A DNA stretch of 64,000 nt, taken from contig JASLWR010000008.1 of the NCBI GenBank assembly GCA_030740765.1, forward strand, positions 1-64,000, in the 5' to 3' direction. The DNA comes from Thermoplasmatota archaeon. Lineage in GTDB: Archaea > Thermoplasmatota > Penumbrarchaeia > JASLWR01. The notes under the pieces were generated by a model, which saw only the letters and a list, made by a program, of their open reading frames with translations, did no database searches and was not told where the DNA came from. The position numbers and the translations under genes are program-made. Positions 1 to 9,131 of this stretch are shown here, one piece after another (positions within the stretch are counted from its first letter, which is position 1; each line of letters starts with the position of its first letter).

Positions 1-1757
1 GTGGTGGACACCGGCACGTATACGTACTTGGATTGATTCTGTGTATCCAGAAGTCCCGACTGCTGCATATCGTTCCACCGCGAGTATTCCCCTTCCCATT
101 GCGCAGTGAAATCGGGTGAGTATTCATCCAGTTCCGATTGGTAAGATATCTCCTGTTCGTTGAATACCCGGTAAGCATCTTCCACCGAAATAATACGGTC
201 GGGATATCTTTCTCTCATCTTCTGCAAAGTAAGGCAAATACCAACAGCAGTATCACACTTTATAAGCCCGTACCCTTGAGCAAAATCCAGGGATCTCCCA
301 TTGGTTCCACGGACGGGCGTTTCCAAATTGGGAACGCCTTCACCAGTGTCCAGGAACATGGTTGACAACTCCATGATCTCTTCAATTTCATGAATCCTTG
401 TTTCGGGAGCGGAAGCCCAGTCAATGTCGCCGTATTCCTCGGTGCCGGACCAGTCCTCTCGAACCTCGCTCATGCCCAATGATGGACAAGCCTGGAACAT
501 CAAAGCCGCCAGACCCGATGCGTGGGGGGTTGCCATACTCGTTCCGCTAATGGCAAGATAATAGGGGTTGGGATTGTCACCCCTCATCTTATCAATAGCC
601 GATATTACAGTTTTCCTTGCATGAGACGACCATATCTTCACACCTGGGGCACCTACGTCGGGCCAGGTCTCTATTAGGTCGCTCTGCCCCCGAGACGAAA
701 ACGAAGCCATGGCGCTACCGTCGCGCTCAAGAGCCGCCACGGCTATGTTTACAGGAGTGTTTGCGTAAGGTGACGTAGTTATTTCCTGGCCATCATGATT
801 ATTACCACCGTCGTTTCCTGCTGCAAAAACACAGACCACGTTATTTTCATCGGCCAGTTTGTAGCATACCTGACTTATGGTATCCTGCGGATCCCATTTT
901 CTTCCGGAGGTACCCCAGCTGTTGGATACCACGCGGATATTATAGAGATTGTTGTTAGGCTGTGAGTTCTCATATACCCACTCCAAGCCCCCGAGCACAT
1001 TGGTAAGAGTTATACCAATATCGCCTACGCTCAAACCTATCAAATTAGCTCCGGGAGCTACACCTCTCCGGGCTCCTGCGGAGGCGTCGCCGTTGCCTGC
1101 TACGGTCCCGGCGCAGTGGGTGCCGTGGCCGTAGGATGTGTCGGTATTGATCCTTTCGTGCCAAGGGCCGCCGGGAACATCGGATTTCAGGTTCACGATG
1201 GTTTTTTCTCCGTAATCGAGATCGGGATGATCCGCATCGATTCCCGTATCCAGTATGACAACTGTAATCCCGGAACCGTCGATCTGGTCATCACGGTGAT
1301 AGATCCCCTCTTCCATGACCCGGGTATCCCATACATTTGTAGCGTTAATGGTTTGAAGACTCACTTCCATCATCAACTCCACTCGGGTATCGTTCTCGAT
1401 CCAATCCACGAACGGTAGTGATGCTAGATTCGCTATGGCAGAAGCGGGTCCCTCTAGGGCAAGGGCTGGTACGACGTGAAAGCTCGCTGTCATGTGGAAA
1501 CCCATATTCTCGAATAACTCTTCGTCAAAAAGGACGGAATCTCCCCTGAAGCGCACGAGGATATTTACCTCGGTATCGTCATCCCAATCATCCATCAAAT
1601 TTTGCAAATCGGAATTGATAACGGACCTAACAATGGGCCCGGTGATGGAATATGTATTATCGTCCCTCAGCTTGTGAGTCAGCACAGACCCGCTGGCGGA
1701 TGCTGTAAGCATGAACATTATTATCGTTATTATCAAGCTAGATATGTTTCTACGCAA
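1..1757 (-). CDS. Secreted subtilisin-like serine protease (S8 family), 3' end beyond window
   Basis: Read by reverse-translating the left edge; it is absent from the ORF track because its stop lies outside the window. The full S8 catalytic triad is visible in order: Asp in VVILDTGIDADHPDLD, His in GHGTHCAGTVAGNGD, and Ser in GTSMATPHASGLAAL. A hydrophobic N-terminal stretch (LIITIIMFMLTASASG) is a signal peptide, followed by roughly 110 residues that fit an inhibitory propeptide. I chose the TTG start at 1757 because GGGGG lies just upstream; ATG codons 14 and 16 codons later are alternatives. About 175 further codons follow the active-site Ser before the edge, so a C-terminal extension exists. 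It is likely an exported endopeptidase for nutrition or surface-protein turnover. Family assignment is firm; the substrate is unknown. Confidence 0.93.
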   Translation of the reverse strand, partial: MRRNISSLIITIIMFMLTASASGSVLTHKLRDDNTYSITGPIVRSVINSDLQNLMDDWDDDTEVNILVRFRGDSVLFDEELFENMGFHMTASFHVVPALALEGPASAIANLASLPFVDWIENDTRVELMMEVSLQTINATNVWDTRVMEEGIYHRDDQIDGSGITVVILDTGIDADHPDLDYGEKTIVNLKSDVPGGPWHERINTDTSYGHGTHCAGTVAGNGDASAGARRGVAPGANLIGLSVGDIGITLTNVLGGLEWVYENSQPNNNLYNIRVVSNSWGTSGRKWDPQDTISQVCYKLADENNVVCVFAAGNDGGNNHDGQEITTSPYANTPVNIAVAALERDGSAMASFSSRGQSDLIETWPDVGAPGVKIWSSHARKTVISAIDKMRGDNPNPYYLAISGTSMATPHASGLAALMFQACPSLGMSEVREDWSGTEEYGDIDWASAPETRIHEIEEIMELSTMFLDTGEGVPNLETPVRGTNGRSLDFAQGYGLIKCDTAVGICLTLQKMRERYPDRIISVEDAYRVFNEQEISYQSELDEYSPDFTAQWEGEYSRWNDMQQSGLLDTQNQSKYVYVPVST

Positions 1758-1887
1758 TCTATGACCCCCTAAACAACAAGAGAATATCATTCTCCCTTAA
1801 TTCATTTTAGGGATTAAAATTTCAATTGGCATTTGGAAATCTCGCTTGAATTGGAATGGTATAACCTTAATTATCTTCTGTACCATA

Positions 1888-2334
1888 TCAAGCCAGCCTC
1901 TTCCTTACCGGACTCCAGAAATTCTCTTTGCACCCGGGACAGTATTTCGCTGTGGGTGATAGTATGTCCTCGCAATACGGACATACGAAGGGATCTGCCT
2001 CAAGCTCTTCGCCGCATTTGTAGCATTTCACCTGCGAGGGCAGGACCTGGGTCGAGCAGGACGGGCACCGGAATTTTCTATCCTCGAAAACCGTGGCGCA
2101 CTGCGGACAGGCGTTATCATAGATGCTGACCTCTGCACTGCAATCCGGGCAAAGATACCTCTTTGTACCGTAATCGGCATTCAGCTCGAACTCTTCGGCA
2201 TAATTTCGAGGTACCCGGGTGGGTCTTCTATTTTCAGGTACTCGTTGATTGTACCATTTAAAAAAGACCAACAATATCACTATCAAAACTAATAAAATAA
2301 TTATGATCGTTATATACCGGGTCTCCGTATCCAT
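1888..2334 (-). CDS. Membrane-anchored protein with triple zinc ribbon
   Basis: A single N-terminal transmembrane helix (about residues 7-27 from the chosen start) is followed by a basic linker and three CxxC...CxxC zinc-ribbon modules (CPDC/CPQC, CPSC/CYKC, CPYC/CPGC). The ribbons would face the cytoplasm. The track begins at a TTG (2364); I prefer the ATG at codon 11 because it starts the membrane helix with the usual short N-terminus. It lies between the subtilisin and the NEW3 protein on the same strand. Double and triple zinc ribbons of this kind are common in archaea and usually mediate protein or nucleic-acid contacts. No enzymatic domain is present, so the function is unknown. Confidence 0.75.
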   Translation of the reverse strand: MDTETRYITIIIILLVLIVILLVFFKWYNQRVPENRRPTRVPRNYAEEFELNADYGTKRYLCPDCSAEVSIYDNACPQCATVFEDRKFRCPSCSTQVLPSQVKCYKCGEELEADPFVCPYCEDILSPTAKYCPGCKENFWSPVRKRLA

Positions 2335-2520
2335 TTCAACAACCAAAGCAATCAGTTTCACCAATGTAATCTCAATTAGTCCGAAAAGTGGTAGTAGTGC
2401 TCAACCTTTATCTTTTTTACGGCAAGCTCCGACGTAATTGACGGCCTAAAAGCTAAGACGGGATCCGTTGAATATAACGGTTTTCTGCCCGAAGGAGGGA
2501 TACTGAATTATCCGGGTCGA

Positions 2521-5500
2521 TCAGGTTCTCAATTTAGCCAATATATCTTCGAGCTTCTTCGTGGTATCGGCGACATTCTCCACTTTATCAGGGGATGTTA
2601 TTGCGGGTGCCGGTGAGCTTATGACCGGGGATGTTCTCGCTATAACGGGTGCAGTACCTGACGAGAGAGGGGCGGTTTTCGCTACAACCGGTGTTGTAGT
2701 GCTAACCGAGACTGGAGCAGTTCGAGCGATAACGGGCGTGGCGCCGGAAGCCGGAACGGGAGAGGTCTTCGCCACCATGGGTGTTGCACCAACCGGGACA
2801 GGGGAGGTCTTTGCTACCATGGGTGTAGCTCCGCTAGCCGGTGTTGGTGAGGTCTTCGCCACTCCGGCGATGGGAGCGGTACGCTTGATCGATGATAAAA
2901 GTCCCTGAATATCCACTCCCTCCTTAGTTGCTTCCTCCGGTGAAATGGAGGCAGGGGGCAATGCCATCTGTACTTCACCCGCAGGCACGCTTGTTGTCTT
3001 GGGTAACGTAACATCAACCGCAGTCGGTCCCTGGGGTAGGGCTTGGGTTGTGGACACGATTCTCGGAGCTCCTGGTTGCATACCAACCGCAGCGGGTTGG
3101 AATTGGTCCTGCATCATGGGCTGGGTCCCGGGTGGAATGAAATAATCCGCCTGTTGCTGTTGCGGGTAAAAGGGTTGCTGGGGGTATCCATTAAATCCAG
3201 GAGCCCCGTACCCTTCCATTCCACCATACATGGTTTGCATCTGGGCTTCGAATCTGGACCGGTTCAGCTGGTTCAGATATTCCATGTTCTTCCCTTCTTC
3301 CATTTCCCGATCATCGCTTGAATCTTCTATGTCCATTTCGTCACTTATAAATGAATCGTCTTCGGCATCGTAATCTGCGGTGGCATCGTAGACCAGGCTC
3401 TCAACGTTATATTTTTTCTTGAGAAAGATAACGGAGAACACCGTGATCATGAAGGCAAGAAAGATGATGAGAAAGATGAATACATAATCGAGTGAGGATA
3501 TTCCCATTTCATTTGTTTTATTCTCATCAACCTCAATTTCATGCTCTATCACGCTGAAATATCCCTCTCCCTTATCATTCTCTGGATATGCATCCTTTAT
3601 GCCGGATATCTCGGATGTGATCAGGAAATCACCTGGTTTGGAAAATGTATGATTGAATTTCACACGTACATAAGAGTTGCTTTCCATATATGTGATGTTG
3701 GTGCGATAGATAAGTTCTCCGCCTGATCTGATATTCACCCACAGTTCGCTGCCGAACTTCTCCGAATCAAAGAACTGGGCACCCTTGTTAAGAACGTCCA
3801 GGTAAAGACCGAGAGGCAGGTTCTTCTCCACCATATAGATATCCTTTGCAATGTCGTTCTCGAGATACAGATCGGTCACTGCAAATTCGAATTCGACCAC
3901 TCTTATATTTATAGTGGTCTTCTTAACCAATTTAGCTCCCACGGTGATCCAACCCTGTACCTCGAAGGTGTACCCCTTTAGGTCAACTCCCGTCGGTGGT
4001 TTAAAGGAAAGCGCCATCTCTTTGGATTCCCTGTACTGAAGAAAGAGATTTTTCTGGCCCAGCAATCCCCACTTTTCGCCGAAAATATCGAAGGACAGAG
4101 TAACGTCGCCGTTGCAGGTATTATGAACTTTTAGCTTTACAAGGGTTTCACCCTGTGGTATTGCATCATAGGTCCGGTTTGACTCTTCAAATGAAAAATC
4201 CAGGGTTTCTGCCACGGTCAATGAGAACGTCTGCTGGAAGGAAATATTTACATTTACCATGGAACCCAGTTTCAAAACGAATTCATATGATTTGGCTGCC
4301 TGATCCAGAGGGATCTTAACGTAGAAAATTGGTTCGGTGGTATAACCAAAATCAACTGTGAATTGCGGTTCGGGTATGTAAACCCAATCGGGATATTCGC
4401 ACTCCACCTCCCAGGTATAGGTATCTTCAATATTACCAATATTACGGAGCATAATGACAAAGGACACGTTATCGCCTATGAAGCCGACCTTGGAGGATAC
4501 GTTACATGTTATTTCGGCATTTCGTATCGGGATCACGTTCACTGTAAATTCCACAGTGTCCTGGATCTTCAAGGGTACGTCCGAAAGCACGTCAATGGTG
4601 AATTTATATTTTCCAACCGGAGTGCTCGGGGGCACCCTTATCTTGAATTCGATATCAGCCTCCAGGTCCTGTGGAAGCCCTCCCTCCCTGATGTTAGAGG
4701 AATCCAACCATGTTTCCCATTGACTGGGCTGGTTCGGGCTGTCAGATACGACGAAAGTTCCCGGATTGCCGACCATATCATCCAGATCGTTACCCGTGTT
4801 GATTATGGTAAAGGTGAATGTCGAATAACCCCCGGGCTGACCATCTCTTTCCGGGATCAAAGTCTCGTCCCTGACTACATCGACATCATAGATATGGGTT
4901 ACAATGGTTTGTACGAAACCCATTTCTTTCTGCCCACTATCCGAATCTATAGGTTGGGCTACAAGGGTTGTAATATGACTGAAACCCGCATCCGCCTCTG
5001 CCGGGAGATAGACTATCACCGGTATAACAACCGTACGACCCATCTGTATATGTAGTCGGGCCTGAGTATCATCTACCAGCAAAGCTACCCATTCACCGTG
5101 GGAGCTGTCTATCCACAGGTCATAAATATCATCCCCGTTTCCAAGGTTCTGGATCTGGAACTCGTAGAGAACATCCTCTCCCGGCAGCTTGTACTGCGCC
5201 TCAGGGGTCTTTATATCGATCCTGTGGAGGAGAAGAACATCAATGTTAAAGGTCAATGTAGAACGGTTGGATGAGAGTTTCGATCTCAAAGTGACATCCA
5301 GGGCGTATTTTCCCACCATGGCACTGTAAAGGTCACCTACCACGATACGAACTGTCATCTTCCTTATTTTCTTAGCATCATCTTCGGGGCTTGAACGTGG
5401 TGGTATCCGGGGAAACTTATCCGGATAGAGTATTATATTCCATCCTTTAATGGGAGTGCTGTCCACAACATAGTCGTCATAGAAGTTACCCTCGTTGGTA

Positions 5501-5769
5501 ACTGTACAATTAAAGGTGACCAGATCCATTGGGTAAGCCTGCTTAGTCTGGGGTTCAGGTTCCGGTTCGTTACAAACAAGCTTGGGCGTGAACTGCGGCC
5601 CCCTGGATGATTGAAGCGCATCATCTACAGCCTCTTTGTCATTCACATCAGCTTTAGGTATTCTCTCATCATCGGCAAAACCGGAAAAAGGATTCAACAG
5701 AACTATTGTTATCACAAACATAAATACTATGGCTTTAAAATGACCTTTCATTTCCAAAATCAAAATCAT
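2521..5769 (-). CDS. Large surface protein with NEW3-type Ig-like repeats and Pro/Gln-rich cytoplasmic tail
   Basis: 1082 residues. Signal peptide (AIVFMFVITIVLLNPFSGFA), then about five repeats of the NEW3/CARDB Ig-like type. These are recognisable by recurrent N-x-G-N-x-x-D motifs (NEGNFYDDY, NLGNGDDIYD, NTGNDLDDMV, NIGNIEDTY). A transmembrane helix lies at about 760-783 and a roughly 300-residue cytoplasmic tail follows. The tail is acidic, then Gln/Pro/Gly-rich, then carries tandem VAKTSPVP-like repeats, and ends in a short predicted helix (KKLEDILAKLRT). GGAGGG precedes the ATG. It is paralogous to the split gene at 7314-10279: the first ~190 mature residues are nearly identical (CNEPEPEPQTKQAYPMDLV). 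It is probably a surface layer or adhesin-like receptor. No enzymatic domain was seen. Confidence 0.85.
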   Translation of the reverse strand: MILILEMKGHFKAIVFMFVITIVLLNPFSGFADDERIPKADVNDKEAVDDALQSSRGPQFTPKLVCNEPEPEPQTKQAYPMDLVTFNCTVTNEGNFYDDYVVDSTPIKGWNIILYPDKFPRIPPRSSPEDDAKKIRKMTVRIVVGDLYSAMVGKYALDVTLRSKLSSNRSTLTFNIDVLLLHRIDIKTPEAQYKLPGEDVLYEFQIQNLGNGDDIYDLWIDSSHGEWVALLVDDTQARLHIQMGRTVVIPVIVYLPAEADAGFSHITTLVAQPIDSDSGQKEMGFVQTIVTHIYDVDVVRDETLIPERDGQPGGYSTFTFTIINTGNDLDDMVGNPGTFVVSDSPNQPSQWETWLDSSNIREGGLPQDLEADIEFKIRVPPSTPVGKYKFTIDVLSDVPLKIQDTVEFTVNVIPIRNAEITCNVSSKVGFIGDNVSFVIMLRNIGNIEDTYTWEVECEYPDWVYIPEPQFTVDFGYTTEPIFYVKIPLDQAAKSYEFVLKLGSMVNVNISFQQTFSLTVAETLDFSFEESNRTYDAIPQGETLVKLKVHNTCNGDVTLSFDIFGEKWGLLGQKNLFLQYRESKEMALSFKPPTGVDLKGYTFEVQGWITVGAKLVKKTTINIRVVEFEFAVTDLYLENDIAKDIYMVEKNLPLGLYLDVLNKGAQFFDSEKFGSELWVNIRSGGELIYRTNITYMESNSYVRVKFNHTFSKPGDFLITSEISGIKDAYPENDKGEGYFSVIEHEIEVDENKTNEMGISSLDYVFIFLIIFLAFMITVFSVIFLKKKYNVESLVYDATADYDAEDDSFISDEMDIEDSSDDREMEEGKNMEYLNQLNRSRFEAQMQTMYGGMEGYGAPGFNGYPQQPFYPQQQQADYFIPPGTQPMMQDQFQPAAVGMQPGAPRIVSTTQALPQGPTAVDVTLPKTTSVPAGEVQMALPPASISPEEATKEGVDIQGLLSSIKRTAPIAGVAKTSPTPASGATPMVAKTSPVPVGATPMVAKTSPVPASGATPVIARTAPVSVSTTTPVVAKTAPLSSGTAPVIARTSPVISSPAPAITSPDKVENVADTTKKLEDILAKLRT
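2604..2868 (-). repeat. Degenerate in-gene tandem repeat encoding (V/I)A(K/R)T(S/A)PV.. units
   Basis: About seven units of 11-13 residues, e.g. VAKTSPVPASGATPM, VAKTSPVPVGATPM, VIARTAPVSVSTTTPV. They lie in the cytoplasmic tail of the NEW3 protein. Because the DNA repeats too, several spurious ORFs arise on the opposite strand here. The units are low-complexity, Ser/Thr/Pro-rich and lightly basic, and could be a flexible spacer or a multivalent docking site. Confidence 0.8.
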
Positions 5770-6200
5770 CCCTCCTTTTTATATAATCTATTATATTGAT
5801 CGTGTCCCGCCTCATACTGGTATATTAAATGAGATATGGGAATATAATTATTTAAAGTGATTGTTGAGAATCGTCCGGGAATATACGAGAGCCAATCTGG
5901 GTTTGTGTTTCGTCTTTTAAACATTATTGCCTACCTCCATAATATCAGTTCTTTGGGACGCCGGCCCGTGATCGTTGGGGGGAACCCTCCGAAAGCTAAG
6001 CTGATAAAACATCCATGGTTATCTACAGATATATAAATGTTGAAGGTCTTATGACAATTTTTGACAGGTGGGGTGGAAATTTGTTATTGACTTAGATTAT
6101 TTGTGTGAATCGATTCAGCCCAGGCAGACTCTTAATATCTTGAACAGGACAAACCTTAATCGACATATCTGAATCGAAACAGTTCATCGATTAAAAAACA
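5770..6200. other. 431-bp intergenic region with possible structured leader or small RNA
   Basis: No credible ORF. On the minus strand a TATA-like ATTTATATATC (about 6029-6040) is followed by a G+C-rich patch (5940-6010) with local self-complementarity: TATCAG pairs with CTGATA about 60 nt later, GGAGGG pairs with CCCCCC, and GGGCC sits near GGCGTCCC. A second AT-rich promoter-like stretch lies nearer the gene (5775-5850). The region is therefore either a long 5' leader of the 5769 gene or a separate short RNA. Folding is by eye only. Confidence 0.35.
6029..6066 (-). promoter_or_regulatory. TATA box plus TGTCAA-N4-TGTCA box shared with paralogue
   Basis: On the minus strand TGTCAAAAATTGTCATAAGA lies immediately upstream of ATTTATATATC. 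An almost identical arrangement (TGTCAAGAAATGTCATAAGA, then CTTTTATAATC) precedes the paralogous gene at 10279. Two TGTCA half-sites are spaced by 10 nt, about one helical turn, so one regulator could bind both on one face. This is likely a shared activator or repressor site, inferred from conservation alone. Confidence 0.6.
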
Positions 6201-7202
6201 TTATAAACCCTTCTGATATCTTCGGTAGATGATCCGATCAACCTCATTTTCTATCATATCCGGTATGAACATCTTTTTCTTAGTTGGGCGATAGACATTC
6301 TGATTCGATTCGGTTTTCGTTTTCTCAACAAATCCTCTCTTCACCAGTGTTTTCAACCGGCTATCAAGGTACTTTCTCGGATAGAACTCCCTGATCCTGT
6401 TGTTGAGCCGATCATAGTAGTAACCGTCCGATATGCCAAAAACATCAGCAATGTCATCTCTGGTTACCGGATTCTTGCCGTAGTACTTCTCGATTTTTGT
6501 TATGATCAGGAATACCTGCTGGAGAACATCCTTGTTCTTTACCCTCATTTCCAGGATCAATGAGCTGAACTCCCGAAAGTAATAACGAGGGAATTTCGGT
6601 AGATATCCTCTCTTAACTAGTGTATGGTTATCATTCGTAATCGGATAACAGCAATTATCAAATATTGTCTCCAATTTTTCCACGACGATATCTTCCTTAT
6701 CGAGAAAACTCCGAGCCGTCTCATATCCGTCTTTACGGATTATTTCAGCCGATGTGAATCCCGTTCGGTCAAGAAATATCGGCGCGCTCTTGATACGATC
6801 CAAAAGGCTATGAATAAGTTGCTTTTCGTCATTTCCCTTTCCTATCGTTTGGCCAGTCGTTCGCTCTTCCGTCACCCTTATCGAAGCACCGCCCAGACCT
6901 ACGAAGGTCTTGCTGTTGTTGCCGTATTTCCTGATGTATTTTCCGGAAAAAGTGTTCTTGAGAAATGCCTTCATCTGATCCTCGGTCAAACCATAGGCCT
7001 TCCTGAGTAGTCGTTCACGCTTGTTGAACTTTTTCAATTCGACTGGACCCTCCAGAAGTAAAAACCCCACCAGGGTGCAAAGTATCTCCTCTTCATTTCC
7101 TCTTGCCGGTTTACCCCGGAGATTCGTTTTGTTCTTTGAGCGCCAACTCTTTTTCATGCTAGGGTCTCCCTGGTTCCTGTAAGGGAGCCTGTCATCAACC
7201 AT
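6201..7202 (-). CDS. Uncharacterised protein with predicted C-terminal winged-helix region
   Basis: 333 residues, very basic at the N-terminus, with no signal peptide or membrane segment. I do not recognise the family. Residues about 235-315 (NPVTRDDIADVFGISDGYYY, then YLDSRLKTLVKRGFVEKTK) look like a winged helix: a helix-turn-helix, then a strand pair ending in a YRPTKK wing. This suggests DNA binding. The annotated ATG has GGAG only two bases upstream; the ATG at codon 16 (7157), preceded by GGGAGACCCTAGC, is an equally good start. It sits between two paralogous NEW3 surface genes on the same strand and could be their regulator, but that is context inference. Confidence 0.6.
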   Translation of the reverse strand: MVDDRLPYRNQGDPSMKKSWRSKNKTNLRGKPARGNEEEILCTLVGFLLLEGPVELKKFNKRERLLRKAYGLTEDQMKAFLKNTFSGKYIRKYGNNSKTFVGLGGASIRVTEERTTGQTIGKGNDEKQLIHSLLDRIKSAPIFLDRTGFTSAEIIRKDGYETARSFLDKEDIVVEKLETIFDNCCYPITNDNHTLVKRGYLPKFPRYYFREFSSLILEMRVKNKDVLQQVFLIITKIEKYYGKNPVTRDDIADVFGISDGYYYDRLNNRIREFYPRKYLDSRLKTLVKRGFVEKTKTESNQNVYRPTKKKMFIPDMIENEVDRIIYRRYQKGL

Positions 7203-7313
7203 TCTCCGGATCTGGCCTTTTTAATATCCGGAGGACTGCGAACATTTCCTTTCATTGTTTCTCCTGGTGCAATGGCGTTCAATAGCTACCATTATTCATA
7301 TTTCAAAGTGTTT

Positions 7314-9131
7314 TTAATTCATTCCGAGAATTGAAAATTCATTATCTTTAGCGTAATAATGAGGAATGTCACGAATGGATTTTGTGTAAATATGATCATT
7401 TGCGATTAAAATTTCAAAATTCCTCATAATAATTTTTTCATCTAATTTCATTCCATTTTTAATAAGTCCCATCCTCTCAATTAGGTCTTCGAAGGTGACC
7501 CCGTTCTCGTTCATGGATACTATCCCCAAAACGGAATACTTCGTTAGCATGTTTTTGTCGCGGATCGTCTTCCCTTTTATAACTACCCCCGTACCAAGAA
7601 GAATAACCAAAATAAAAATACCGATTATAAGACTAAGGATTTGCATGGAAAAGAGTGCATCATCTTTTTCAACCAAGTCTCTCCCTGTAGACACCGGTGA
7701 CAGGGAAAAAGTACTCAGAACGTTGCCGCCCAAGTCCCTGTATGAAAGGATTACCGCATCACTCTCATCCTTCACAACCTTTGTCCAATCGATTTCAAAC
7801 TCCGTGCGATCCGAATCTCCAAGAGGTATGTCTTTCATGACCACCGTCATGGAATTCCCATCAGGCTCCATCTTTGTAACGGCGAAATCATATTCTTTAT
7901 CATGGAATCGAATGATGTAATTATCACTTTGATTCCGTGTCATTACCATATCGGAGGCGCTAATTTGATACGATTTTTCTTGAAAAAAGCGGGTGAACAA
8001 CATACTGTAGGATTTATCGAGATGAGGCCATTCGATTATGGATTTATGTTGTTCCAAATCAGCCTCGAAGCTCATATCTTCTAGGACGATCCGGGCCCGA
8101 TCTTCTCCGTGGACCTTCATGATTATAAGAGAATATTTTTCATTAGAAATATCATCGATGAAGCCCTCGTCATTCAAGCGAACGCTCATATCCAATTGTG
8201 ATGTACCCGATAGGATGAATCTTTCCCAGAATACATCATCCGGTAGCGAAGGCCATGAATTCTGATTATCATTCAAATTTCCCGAAGGCACAACTGCGGA
8301 TTTGACGATTTCCCCCTCGATCTGCAATTCATACGCTTCCCCAGAAAACAGGATCTCGAAATATTCATTGGTCGGAAAGGGATTCTCCACATTTATTTTC
8401 ACCGTAATGATCTTCTCGAGAGCGATACCCGTGATTAGTTCGCCGATAATGAGGAATGAATACTCTTTCTGCTCGATACCCCAGGGTGGGTTGAAGGAAA
8501 TTATCAATTCTTCTACCTCTTCGATAATGACAAAAAGATTTCTATGCTCAAGTATTCCCCAAGGTTCCCCGAAGATACGAAATGTGAGCGGCAGAGCGGC
8601 ATTTCCGACATTCGCAACCCTTAATGGTAGAAGGATTTCACCTCCCATCACAGCATTATAGGTGTCATTCAAGACCGATAACGAGAAATCCAGAGTCTCA
8701 GTCACGTTTACCTTGAAACTTTGCTCAAAGGAGGTATTCCCATATCCTTCCGAGAACAATGTGAATAGAAAATCATATGTGTCTACAGGGGCGTTCATCG
8801 GTACTCGAACGTTGAACAACAACTGATATGTATCACCGAAATCAACAGTGAACGTAGGATCTCCCAACCATATCCAGGATGCCTGGTCGCTCTCCACCCC
8901 CCAATTATATGTGGCTCGGATATTTCCCGTATTGTTTAACATTGCAGTGAAGGAAACGTTGTCCCCAATATTGGCGTCCTTGGATGTTTCTTTGATCTCC
9001 ATCTCTATATTGTAGAAAGTAAATACATTTAAGGTAAACGAAACCTTGTCCTGATGCGTCAGGGGAATATCGCTGTATATGTCCATAACAAACTCGTAGA
9101 CCCCCGCAGGGATCAAGGGGGGGATCCTCAT
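7314..9131 (-). CDS. NEW3-type surface protein, C-terminal part: Ig-like repeats, TM helix and cytoplasmic winged helix
   Basis: 605 residues that continue the upstream ORF (9128-10279) in the -1 frame. The junction ADISFR/MRIPP matches ADIEFKIRVPP of the intact paralogue at 2521-5769. It contains NEW3 repeats (NTGNIRATYNW), a further beta-rich region, a transmembrane helix at about 495-518, and an 87-residue cytoplasmic tail. The tail (YSVLGIVSMNENGVTFEDLI, then NFEILIANDHIYTK, then HYYAKDNEF) reads as a winged helix. The whole protein would be a membrane-tethered DNA-binding receptor. Whether it is expressed as a separate polypeptide depends on whether the frameshift is real; the ATGA overlap would permit translational reinitiation. 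Confidence 0.75.
   Translation of the reverse strand: MRIPPLIPAGVYEFVMDIYSDIPLTHQDKVSFTLNVFTFYNIEMEIKETSKDANIGDNVSFTAMLNNTGNIRATYNWGVESDQASWIWLGDPTFTVDFGDTYQLLFNVRVPMNAPVDTYDFLFTLFSEGYGNTSFEQSFKVNVTETLDFSLSVLNDTYNAVMGGEILLPLRVANVGNAALPLTFRIFGEPWGILEHRNLFVIIEEVEELIISFNPPWGIEQKEYSFLIIGELITGIALEKIITVKINVENPFPTNEYFEILFSGEAYELQIEGEIVKSAVVPSGNLNDNQNSWPSLPDDVFWERFILSGTSQLDMSVRLNDEGFIDDISNEKYSLIIMKVHGEDRARIVLEDMSFEADLEQHKSIIEWPHLDKSYSMLFTRFFQEKSYQISASDMVMTRNQSDNYIIRFHDKEYDFAVTKMEPDGNSMTVVMKDIPLGDSDRTEFEIDWTKVVKDESDAVILSYRDLGGNVLSTFSLSPVSTGRDLVEKDDALFSMQILSLIIGIFILVILLGTGVVIKGKTIRDKNMLTKYSVLGIVSMNENGVTFEDLIERMGLIKNGMKLDEKIIMRNFEILIANDHIYTKSIRDIPHYYAKDNEFSILGMN

Noticed and set aside
2561-2908. Repeat-rich 115-aa ORF on the plus strand
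   Set aside because: Open only because the tandem repeat of the NEW3 tail is read backwards.
4363-5055. 230-aa ORF on the plus strand
   Set aside because: Antisense shadow of the NEW3 surface gene; no domain and no ribosome-binding site.
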